Program-made: the position numbers and the translations under genes
Shown: positions 1 through 6,873 of the stretch, piece after piece
How positions within the stretch are numbered: the first letter of the stretch is position 1
Layout of the letters: every line of letters begins with the position of its first letter
DNA from: Bacteroidales bacterium
GTDB taxonomy: Bacteria; Bacteroidota; Bacteroidia; Bacteroidales; GCA-2748055
Direction of reading: 5' to 3'
DNA: 12,364 bases
NCBI GenBank assembly: GCA_024763595.1
Contig: JANTFK010000051.1
Span: forward strand, 1-12,364
The notes under the pieces: model-generated
Database searches by the model: none
What the model was told of the DNA's origin: nothing
Seen by the model: only the letters and a program-made list of their open reading frames with translations

Positions 1-29
1 TTAGTCAGTGTAACCTTATACTTTGCCAT
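1..29 (-). CDS. 5' end of a leftward gene, possibly an IS630-type transposase (partial)
   Basis: Read leftward, an ATG at 29-27 opens a frame that runs off the window edge: Met-Ala-Lys-Tyr-Lys-Val-Thr-Leu-Thr. From memory, this resembles the first residues of Bacteroidota IS630-family transposases, which often begin with M-x-K/R-Y-x-V-T/K-L-T. A TATCTTTG box, matching the Bacteroidota -7 consensus TAnnTTTG, lies just upstream on the same strand at 50-43, which supports a real start with a very short leader. I see no good -33 box at the usual distance. Only nine codons are visible, so the family call is tentative and no inverted-repeat end of an element can be identified. Confidence 0.4.
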
Positions 30-116
30 AATCGTTTTTCGACAAAGATAAGAAACTATTCAAATATTACGTCATATTATTATTGACATGACACTAGAAT
101 GTAAAACGTATGCACT

Positions 117-593
117 ATGGAAAAGATTAGTATGTTCAAAAAGTTGATAACTTCGGTTGTCGTAATGTGTCTCTCAACGCTATTTGCGTTTTCAAATGGA
201 GAGAACACAGAATTGTTTCTGACAGGCACTACCAACACACCGGCAGGTGATTATGTGGTGCAGACTACCAAAGATCTGTTTCATTATCAGGGTAAGGAAT
301 ATGAGGTGTTCCGTGTCTCTTATGATGATCCGGTTATGGATATGAAGATTGCTGTGAATACACAGGGTAAGTGTACTTCATTTATTGCTTATAATGGTGA
401 GTTTATGTTCTTCTATGATTGCAACAACTACGGTTTTGGCGTAAGAAAGGTGATGTTTTCAAATCCCTGGGTCAAAGATGCATTTGATGTCAAGAAGTTC
501 AAACAGCAGACGATACTATTAAAAGATAAAAAGATCAGGAAGAAGGATGCTGTTGGCCTCATCGCAGCTTATGTACCCCAGCTTAAAGTCTAA
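117..593 (+). CDS. Small secreted protein of unknown function
   Basis: This encodes 158 residues if the ATG at 117 is used; a second in-frame ATG at 132 (Met6) gives a more standard signal peptide, with Lys-Lys followed by a hydrophobic stretch over residues 11-26. Either start yields an exported protein of about 130 mature residues. The mature part looks beta-rich and has two cysteines (Cys86 and Cys102) that could form a disulfide. It has a basic patch of lysines and an arginine at 136-143. There is no lipobox and no T9SS tail, so a periplasmic location is the simplest guess. I do not recognise the family. It stands alone, with a hairpin 50 bases downstream. Its base composition looks more AT-rich than the operon further right. 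Confidence 0.75.
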   Translation: MEKISMFKKLITSVVVMCLSTLFAFSNGENTELFLTGTTNTPAGDYVVQTTKDLFHYQGKEYEVFRVSYDDPVMDMKIAVNTQGKCTSFIAYNGEFMFFYDCNNYGFGVRKVMFSNPWVKDAFDVKKFKQQTILLKDKKIRKKDAVGLIAAYVPQLKV

Positions 594-643
594 CTACCTG
601 GACTAACCTGATGTTTTAACAGCACAGTTGTTTTATAGATACT

Positions 644-665
644 GGCCGGTTGATTTTAACCGGCC
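644..665 (+). terminator. Hairpin behind the small secreted protein gene, possible terminator
   Basis: A perfect 8-bp GC-rich stem, GGCCGGTT (644-651) against AACCGGCC (658-665), encloses a six-base loop. It lies 50 bases after the stop codon of the gene ending at 593. The following sequence (CGGTTTCG) has no long T run, so termination efficiency is uncertain. Apart from this hairpin I see nothing in the stretch 594-816. Confidence 0.45.
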
Positions 666-816
666 CGGTTTCGTATAACAGCGTCTGTTTCGTGAGGATT
701 TAATCAATTTTACAAACAAAAAGTTGCACAACTAGCATCAGGGATAACACATCAAACAGACGGGATTACAGAGCTCCCGGACAATCTTAGACATTCGCTT
801 CGGCTGGCGTAAAAGG

Positions 817-848
817 TTTGTACAAATGGGACTATTTTTCTATTTTTG
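817..848 (+). promoter_or_regulatory. Bacteroidota-type promoter of the tRNA-Ser gene
   Basis: TTTG at 817-820 and TATTTTTG at 841-848, an exact match to TAnnTTTG, are separated by 20 bases. This is the spacing used by the Bacteroidota primary sigma factor. Transcription would start at roughly 853-856, giving a short leader before the tRNA at 867. Confidence 0.75.
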
Positions 849-866
849 TCGTGCTTTAAGCCAACC

Positions 867-959
<93 letters not shown>

Positions 960-967
960 CATGCATA

Positions 968-993
968 CCCCCCGGTTCCCGCCGGGGGTTTTT
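968..993 (+). terminator. Rho-independent terminator of tRNA-Ser
   Basis: A 7-bp GC stem, CCCCCGG (969-975) with CCGGGGG (982-988), has a six-base loop and is followed directly by five T (989-993). It begins 11 bases after the encoded CCA. With the promoter at 817-848 it makes the tRNA a self-contained transcription unit. Confidence 0.85.
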
Positions 994-1044
994 CATTGTA
1001 CTGAATTACGCGAACGCATAGTTTTCACCAGGCTCGCAGGTTCG

Positions 1045-1072
1045 CATGTCCCTGGCTTGCTGCAGGGACATG
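1045..1072. repeat. Perfect 10-bp inverted repeat of unknown role
   Basis: CATGTCCCTG (1045-1054) and CAGGGACATG (1063-1072) pair perfectly around an 8-base loop. No T run follows on either side, so it is not a typical terminator. A second, weaker pair, GCGAAC (1010-1015) with GTTCGC (1040-1045), lies just upstream. The structure sits between the tRNA terminator and the operon promoter, outside any gene. It could be an operator, an mRNA processing site or a remnant of a mobile element. Confidence 0.55.
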
Positions 1073-1102
1073 ATTATTCAGGATATAGTTGTGCTAAAGC
1101 CT

Positions 1103-1132
1103 TTTGATTTAGTTCAATTATCTCTATATTTA
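1103..1132 (+). promoter_or_regulatory. Candidate promoter of the five-gene operon
   Basis: TTTG at 1103-1106 and TATATTTA at 1125-1132 (seven of eight bases of TAnnTTTG) are separated by 18 bases. Transcription would begin near 1138, leaving a leader of about 45 bases before the ATG at 1185. No riboswitch-like structure is visible in that leader. Confidence 0.5.
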
Positions 1133-1184
1133 GTTCCCTGTTATTGCGGAATTTACATAAAACCCATATAAAGAACCTATTATC

Positions 1185-2552
1185 ATGAAGCGTAAACAGA
1201 ATCCTTTTTCCCGTCGTCAGTTTATGAAGACGACTTCGGTTGGTGCACTTGCTGCCAGCCAGATCATTCCTGCTTATGCATTTGGCATGCACAACAACGG
1301 GCAACCCGGAAAACTGGCGGCCCTTGGTGGCACACCGGTAAGAAGCAATAAAAACTGGCCCAAGTGGCCTTATACAGACCAGAATGTTATCGATTCGGTG
1401 ATGGAGACCACCAAAAGCGGTATTTGGTGCAGGATCCAGTCCGCTACAGGAACAGTTCCCACCTTTGAAAAAAGGTGGGCAGAGATGAATGGTGTCAAAC
1501 ACGCGGTTGCCACCGGTTCGGGAACACAGGCACTCCATACTGCTGTGGAGGCACTGGGAATTGGTCCCGGTGATGAAGTGATCACCTCCCCCTATACCGA
1601 TCCGGGCACCATAGCTTCCATTTTATCGGCGCGGGCCTTACCGGTGCTTGCCGATATTGATCGCTTTTCATTCCAGCTTGACCCCGATGATGTGGAGCAA
1701 AGGATCACAAAAAATACAAAAGTCCTCATGCCCGTTCACATGTGTGGCCAGCCCGCTCATATGGAAAGGTTCATGGAAATAGCTAAAAAACATAATCTGT
1801 ATGTCATTGAGGATGCCTGCCAGGCACACTTTGCCAGATACCAGGGCAAGCAGCTCGGGACCTTCGGAAATCTGGGATGTTTCAGCCATCAGTCTTCCAA
1901 AGTACTGGCATGTGGAGAAGGGGGAAGCATCATAGGGGATGATGATGAATTGATGGACAGGTGTTATACCGTACAGAACCACGGGACATCAAGGCGCGGG
2001 CGCACTGAGACCATCGGACCCAAATACCGCATGAACGAATTTGAAGGTGCCGTATTGATGGGGCAACTCCCCACTGTCATGGAGCGCCATGTACTGCGTA
2101 ATAAGAATGCCAGGTACCTGACCTCCAGGATCAAGGATATACCGGGCATACGTCCGCAAAAGCTGTACGACGGTACCGAAGAGGGTTCTTTCTACCTCTA
2201 CACCATGAACTATGATAAGAAGGCGTATAACGGGGCCGGCCGGGATAAATATCTGAAAGCGCTGGCGGCGGAAGGTATAAAACTGAGTCCCTACATTAAA
2301 AACGGGTTACACAGGGAGCCCTGGGTTGATAATATCATCGGCAGGAGGGTGTACCAGCAGATGTACGGCAAGCAAAGGCTGAAGCAGTTCAAAGATGAGA
2401 TGGTATGCCCCAATTGTGATGTAGTTTGTGATGAAGAGATGGTCATGTTATGGGCATCAGGTCCACTGCTCGGTACCCAGAAGGACATGGATGACATCAT
2501 CAATGCCCTCACCAAAGTGTATGAGAACCGTGACCAGTTAAACAACGTGTGA
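1185..2552 (+). CDS. Tat-exported DegT/DnrJ/EryC1/StrS-family PLP aminotransferase-like protein
   Basis: The 455-residue protein begins with a twin-arginine signal: Ser-Arg-Arg-Gln-Phe-Met-Lys at 9-15, then a hydrophobic stretch to about Ala32. The rest is a full-length type I-fold aminotransferase of the DegT/DnrJ/EryC1/StrS group. It has a phosphate-binding Gly-Ser-Gly-Thr at 111-114, an Asp in EDACQA (Asp210) that would contact the PLP ring nitrogen, the PLP-binding Lys239 in HQSSKVLACGEGG, and the family's YRMNEFEGA segment at 281-289. Known relatives transfer an amino group to keto sugars, or act as sugar dehydratases when the lysine is replaced; here the lysine is kept. Cytoplasmic sugar aminotransferases have no signal, so export of a PLP enzyme, presumably folded with its cofactor, is unusual. 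It is the first gene of the operon, 15 bases before the next. The substrate is unknown. Confidence 0.88.
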   Translation: MKRKQNPFSRRQFMKTTSVGALAASQIIPAYAFGMHNNGQPGKLAALGGTPVRSNKNWPKWPYTDQNVIDSVMETTKSGIWCRIQSATGTVPTFEKRWAEMNGVKHAVATGSGTQALHTAVEALGIGPGDEVITSPYTDPGTIASILSARALPVLADIDRFSFQLDPDDVEQRITKNTKVLMPVHMCGQPAHMERFMEIAKKHNLYVIEDACQAHFARYQGKQLGTFGNLGCFSHQSSKVLACGEGGSIIGDDDELMDRCYTVQNHGTSRRGRTETIGPKYRMNEFEGAVLMGQLPTVMERHVLRNKNARYLTSRIKDIPGIRPQKLYDGTEEGSFYLYTMNYDKKAYNGAGRDKYLKALAAEGIKLSPYIKNGLHREPWVDNIIGRRVYQQMYGKQRLKQFKDEMVCPNCDVVCDEEMVMLWASGPLLGTQKDMDDIINALTKVYENRDQLNNV

Positions 2553-2567
2553 TCTTACCGGAAAAGT

Positions 2568-3947
2568 ATGAAAAAGATGTTCAGGTTACCCGTGTTGCTC
2601 CTGTTTCTGCTGCCGGGTTTGCTGGTTCTATCCACCACCAGTTGCAACAAGTATGATGACGCCATAAAGGTGGGTGTCTTTGAAGTAAATGTAACACCTT
2701 CTGTCGGGGGGATTGTGGCTTACGCAAAGGTCCGGTCGATTGTCGATTCTCTTTATGCCAAAGGTATAGTGATCCTTTCGGATCAGAAGCCGGTTGTATT
2801 GTGTTCAGTAGACTGGATCGGTATTGCCAACGAGGGACAGGATGCCTGGCGGGAGAGCCTTGCCAGGGCTGCCGGCACCACAACAGACAGGGTGGCTGTT
2901 CATGTGATCCATCAGCATGATGGTTGCCGCTGTGACTTCACAACAGCAGGGATCCTGGATGAATATGGTCTGGGAGGATGGCGCTACGATACGCTATTTA
3001 TGCGCAATACCATCCGCTCGGTGGCCCGGGCTGTTGAAAAAGCAACACAAAATGCCCTGCCGGTTACACACCTGGGTTTTGGCCAGGCAAAAGTGGAGAA
3101 GGTGGCTTCCAATCGCCGTATCCTTGGAGAAGACGGGAATGTGAAGATCATCAGGTTCAGCAGTACCACTAATCCGGAGGCCATTGCGGCCCCTGAAGGA
3201 TTAATAGATCCCTGGCTGAAAAGTGTCAGCTTCTGGAATGAGGATCAGCCACTGGTGGTACTGAATTATTATACCACACACCCCATGAGCCACTATGGGA
3301 AGGGGGATGTGAGTTCAGATTTTGTAGGTATTGCAAGGGATTCACGTGAAAGTCAGCTGGGAGTGCCCCATATCTACTTCTCCGGTGCCGGAGGTAATAT
3401 TGCTGCCGGAAAATACAATAACGGATCACCCGGCCGGAGACCGGTACTGGCAGGACGGATGGAGAAAGCCATGCAGCAGGCATGGGAGCAGACAACTAAA
3501 ACAGCCCTGTCGAAATCGGATCTGGAATGGAGGAACACGGAGATCCGGCTTCCGCCCGGGGCACACCTGGTAGAGGATCAGCTAAGAGCCCGCCTGGCAG
3601 ACAGGAAGCTGGATTCCCTGAAGCGGTTCACCGCCGCCAAACAACTGGCTTGGCTCAACCGTACCAATACGGGGCACAAGGTTAATGTTTCAGCCCTGAA
3701 GCTGGGCCATGTATGGTTGTTGCAGCTGCCCGGGGAAGCCTTTGTTGAGTATCAGCTGGCAGCCCAGGAAATGAAACTTGAAGATCAGGTATGCACCGCT
3801 GCTTATGGCGAATACGGACCGGGTTACATATGTACGGAAATTGCCTATACACAGGACAAAGGCTATGAACAGAGCCCGCGTGCCTCTTTCGTATCACCTG
3901 AAGTAGAAGCAACCCTCCTGAATGCAATGCGTCAGGTACTGGAATAA
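2568..3947 (+). CDS. Lipoprotein of the neutral/alkaline ceramidase family
   Basis: The 459-residue protein has a lipoprotein signal ending in a lipobox with Cys26 (STTSC). It then matches the neutral ceramidase family (zinc amidases that cut the N-acyl bond of ceramide). Family-like blocks are GVFEVNVTP at 36-44, HQHDG at 115-119, NRR at 182-184, TTHP with His238, SGAGGN at 272-277, PGE with Glu390 and GYICTEIAYTQDKGYE at 419-434. These correspond to the zinc histidines, glutamate and tyrosine of characterised enzymes, although the usual His-Thr-His is replaced by His-Gln-His here. The protein appears to lack the C-terminal Ig-like domain of the Pseudomonas enzyme. Many environmental members of this family have no proven substrate, so amide hydrolysis at the cell surface or in the periplasm is likely but ceramide itself is only a possibility. 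It lies 15 bases after the aminotransferase gene and 21 before the GH20-like gene. Confidence 0.8.
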   Translation: MKKMFRLPVLLLFLLPGLLVLSTTSCNKYDDAIKVGVFEVNVTPSVGGIVAYAKVRSIVDSLYAKGIVILSDQKPVVLCSVDWIGIANEGQDAWRESLARAAGTTTDRVAVHVIHQHDGCRCDFTTAGILDEYGLGGWRYDTLFMRNTIRSVARAVEKATQNALPVTHLGFGQAKVEKVASNRRILGEDGNVKIIRFSSTTNPEAIAAPEGLIDPWLKSVSFWNEDQPLVVLNYYTTHPMSHYGKGDVSSDFVGIARDSRESQLGVPHIYFSGAGGNIAAGKYNNGSPGRRPVLAGRMEKAMQQAWEQTTKTALSKSDLEWRNTEIRLPPGAHLVEDQLRARLADRKLDSLKRFTAAKQLAWLNRTNTGHKVNVSALKLGHVWLLQLPGEAFVEYQLAAQEMKLEDQVCTAAYGEYGPGYICTEIAYTQDKGYEQSPRASFVSPEVEATLLNAMRQVLE

Positions 3948-3968
3948 CTTTTTCTACCAGCGAGTTTT

Positions 3969-5645
3969 ATGATCATTACGGAGTTTCATATAAAGCGTAT
4001 CTCTGCTGCAGGTGTAATTTTCAGCATCTTTGTTAATCTGGCCTGGCCGCAATACAGGCCCGTGGAACTGATAGACAGAATTCATCTGGTTCCGCAACCG
4101 GTATCTGTTGTCTGCCAGGAACAGAAAATTGCCTTTCCACGGGCTGTTTCAGTTATGGGTCTTTCCCTGAATAATCCTGAACAGCAGCGGACAGTTGAAA
4201 CGCTGACATCCCTTTTTGCCGGGTTCTCAGATGTGGCACTGGATTTTGGAGGTACCCATTCCTATAAGATTCATTTTATTGAAAATGACAGCCTGCCCCC
4301 CGAAGGTTATAAACTGGTGAGTACGGAAAACGGTGTGTCGATCTCAGCAAGGAGTGCCAGTGGTCATTTTTATGGTGCACAAACCCTATACCAGTTACTG
4401 GCATTCAGTTACTGGGGAAGCAACATGCTTGATATCAGTTATAAACCGATGGAGGAAGATGCATTTGAAAAACGGTATATTCCGCTTTTATCCATAGTAG
4501 ATGCACCACAGCTGGAGTTGCGCTCTTTTATGATTGACATGGGACGCGCCACTTTTCCCATGCCATATATTAAACACATCATCAGAATCATGGCACATCT
4601 GAAAATGAATATGCTCCATTTGCGTTTGTATGATGATGAGTTGAACGGCTTTCGCTTCAGAACCCTGCCACTGGGAGGAGAGAATCCTTATGCAATTGAT
4701 TCCGGGGACTTAAAGGAAATTGTCCGCTATGCCCGCTCCTTTCATATTACCGTAATGCCGGAAATGGAGTCCTGGGGGCATGTGGGAAGCATTGTTTATC
4801 ACTACCCGGAGCTGTTTGGCGCCGTTGGTATGTATGGCGGTTCCTCTTTCGGGATCGGGGAGGCAACATACAGGTTGCTGGAGAAAATGTATGAGGAAGT
4901 ATTATCCTGTCTTGAAGATGATGCCATCGTCCATGTTGGATTGGATGAAGCCAACTGGGCGGTTCTGCCCGGCGAGGAGAATAAGGGGTATACTCCGACC
5001 ACCCATGTGGGGAGGGTCTATGATATATTGATGAAGCTGGGCAGGGACAATCATCAGGAGATAACCATGCACCTCTGGGCAGATCATGGCGGCAGGCCCC
5101 TGCCTGAGCGGATTGAGGCTGACGTTGTAATCGAACCCTGGGAATATACCGAAGCAGGAAAGGAAAGGATCCTGGAGCGAATGGAAAAATATGGCGGAGA
5201 GCATAAGACAGCCCTGATGATGGGAGGTGGCGTTCGATCCACCTGTCATGATGGTGATTATGGTGCCACACGCATCTGGTGCCAGCAGGGCATCAAATAT
5301 CCCAATGTCCTTGGAATTACTATCTGCTTGTGGGGCACCAATGATGTGGCAGGGAGCCTTATTTCATTGTTTGCAGGGGCAGATTATGCATGGACACCCC
5401 AAATGCCCGGAGTGAAAAAAAATGATACAACCGGCGAGTTGCTCAGATCGGAGATCAATGTATGGATGCGTAAATGGCAAACCATTTTTCCCGATGCAGC
5501 CGACAATTATCTGAATGTGGATCGCGGACCGCAAACATTTATGGGCAAATATCTCTGGCCACCCATGTCCAATCGTGCTGTTTCCCCAACTGTCAGTTTC
5601 AAACCTGAATCCCGCTCTCGCATCAATGAGCATAATAATAATTAA
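3969..5645 (+). CDS. Exported GH20-type beta-N-acetylhexosaminidase (divergent)
   Basis: The 558-residue protein starts with a probable Sec signal (positive residues at 9-10, hydrophobic 11-25). Residues about 35-145 look like the GH20 N-terminal alpha/beta domain, ending in ARSASGHFYGAQTL, a block typical of this domain. The catalytic barrel follows from about 180. It shows LRSFMIDMGR at 184-193, with an Arg that normally holds the sugar, LHLRLYDDELNGFRF at 216-230, and the catalytic Asp-Glu pair at 326-327. GH20 enzymes remove terminal GlcNAc or GalNAc using the substrate's acetamido group, with the Asp of this pair assisting and the Glu as acid. The pair sits in HVGLDEANW rather than the common GGDE, and the later tryptophan block is ICLWGTND. 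The subfamily is therefore distant and the exact sugar is uncertain. It is the third gene of the operon. Confidence 0.8.
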   Translation: MIITEFHIKRISAAGVIFSIFVNLAWPQYRPVELIDRIHLVPQPVSVVCQEQKIAFPRAVSVMGLSLNNPEQQRTVETLTSLFAGFSDVALDFGGTHSYKIHFIENDSLPPEGYKLVSTENGVSISARSASGHFYGAQTLYQLLAFSYWGSNMLDISYKPMEEDAFEKRYIPLLSIVDAPQLELRSFMIDMGRATFPMPYIKHIIRIMAHLKMNMLHLRLYDDELNGFRFRTLPLGGENPYAIDSGDLKEIVRYARSFHITVMPEMESWGHVGSIVYHYPELFGAVGMYGGSSFGIGEATYRLLEKMYEEVLSCLEDDAIVHVGLDEANWAVLPGEENKGYTPTTHVGRVYDILMKLGRDNHQEITMHLWADHGGRPLPERIEADVVIEPWEYTEAGKERILERMEKYGGEHKTALMMGGGVRSTCHDGDYGATRIWCQQGIKYPNVLGITICLWGTNDVAGSLISLFAGADYAWTPQMPGVKKNDTTGELLRSEINVWMRKWQTIFPDAADNYLNVDRGPQTFMGKYLWPPMSNRAVSPTVSFKPESRSRINEHNNN

Positions 5646-5682
5646 TACTGGATCCTTATTTGGGAACATACTCCCTTTAGCC

Positions 5683-6873
5683 ATGAAAAGCATTTTCAAA
5701 TTATCAGCCTGGTTACTTATTCCTGCTTTGCCTGTTTTAATGCTTTTTACAACCGGGTGCAAACCTGCTGATAAGCAGATCGTACCACCACCGGTCATCC
5801 AAACCGGTTGGGATGACTTGCTGGAAGATATTCAAACGCCGGATGAGTGGATGAAGAAACGGGAAGTGCTCCGTCAGCGGTTCCTGGAGTTGATTGGTGA
5901 CAATGCTAAACCTCCATCCAGGCCACCGCTTGAATGGGAAATTCACGACTCGGCCGTGGTTGACAATATTTATATCAGGAAATTGATTAGCTACAACGTC
6001 GAACCGGACCAGCGTGCCTGGGCCTACCTGGCTATTCCGCTCCATCTGGATAAACCGGCTCCCGCCATTGTTGCCCTGCATGGCACTGCAGTGGAAGGCA
6101 AAGATGTAACTGCCGGTTTTTCTGATAGGGATCCGAATCATACGCAACAGGCGCATCTCGACCATCTGGCCCGCCGGGGCTTCATTGTCATCGCTCCAGA
6201 CCATTTCAACATGGGTCAGCGCCTTCCGCCGGAAGGTACCTATCATACAGATATTCTCTATGATCGTCATCCTGATTGGTCGGCCCCGGGGAAGATCGTA
6301 TATGACGCTTCCATTGCCATCGATCTGCTTGTGACGCTACCCATGGTTGATACCACCCGGATCGCCACGCTGGGCCATTCACTCGGAGGTCAGTCGGCTA
6401 TCTACCTGGCTGCATATGATCCGCGCATCCGGGTTGCAGCCAGTTCTGATGGTTCATTTACTTTTCGTTACAATACAAGTTATATGGAGTGGGCACGACC
6501 GCGTGGTGAGTATTCCTATTTCATGAACCTTCGGTCAACACTGGAAGCGGGCCGTCTGCCTCCCATCGACATACACGAGATTATTGCCCTGATAGCACCC
6601 CGCCCGTTTCTTGATATTATCGCACTGAATGATCAATATGGCGGCTCACGGCCCGGTCACCAACAGCGGGTGATGATGGACCTGCGGCTGGCCGATCTCT
6701 GGCAGCTTTTAGGTTCACCTGAAAACTTCTCTTTTTATGTACGAGGCGAAACGCATCAGTTTGGCTATAACTCACGTGAACTGGTTTATGCCTGGATCGA
6801 CCGGTACCTTCAGACTCCCCGTGCTGCTAATCCAAAGGTACTCATGAAAAATCCGGATATGGCAATAAAATGA
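5683..6873 (+). CDS. Lipoprotein alpha/beta-hydrolase (dienelactone hydrolase/acetyl esterase-like)
   Basis: I place the start at the ATG at 5683 (396 residues). The frame is open further upstream, but that would overlap the previous gene by about 130 bases, and this start gives a clean lipoprotein signal with Cys26 in FTTGC. The oxyanion block LHGT is at 132-135. The nucleophile Ser233 is in GHSLGG. A likely catalytic acid is Asp317 in LNDQYGG, and the likely catalytic His358 is in GETHQF near the C-terminus. The layout, with a long N-terminal segment before the fold, resembles secreted dienelactone-hydrolase and acetyl-xylan-esterase-like proteins of carbohydrate clusters. It probably removes an ester from a carbohydrate in the periplasm or at the surface; the substrate is not known. 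The stop codon overlaps the next start (ATGA), which suggests translational coupling. Confidence 0.82.
   Translation: MKSIFKLSAWLLIPALPVLMLFTTGCKPADKQIVPPPVIQTGWDDLLEDIQTPDEWMKKREVLRQRFLELIGDNAKPPSRPPLEWEIHDSAVVDNIYIRKLISYNVEPDQRAWAYLAIPLHLDKPAPAIVALHGTAVEGKDVTAGFSDRDPNHTQQAHLDHLARRGFIVIAPDHFNMGQRLPPEGTYHTDILYDRHPDWSAPGKIVYDASIAIDLLVTLPMVDTTRIATLGHSLGGQSAIYLAAYDPRIRVAASSDGSFTFRYNTSYMEWARPRGEYSYFMNLRSTLEAGRLPPIDIHEIIALIAPRPFLDIIALNDQYGGSRPGHQQRVMMDLRLADLWQLLGSPENFSFYVRGETHQFGYNSRELVYAWIDRYLQTPRAANPKVLMKNPDMAIK

Noticed and set aside
4747..5271. 174-codon leftward open frame inside the GH20-like gene
   Set aside because: It is an antisense shadow of a gene with clear family motifs; its own translation shows no recognisable pattern.
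5515..5682. Upstream extension of the esterase gene
   Set aside because: It would overlap the GH20-like gene by about 130 bases and bury the lipoprotein signal; the ATG at 5683 gives a normal signal with a lipobox.
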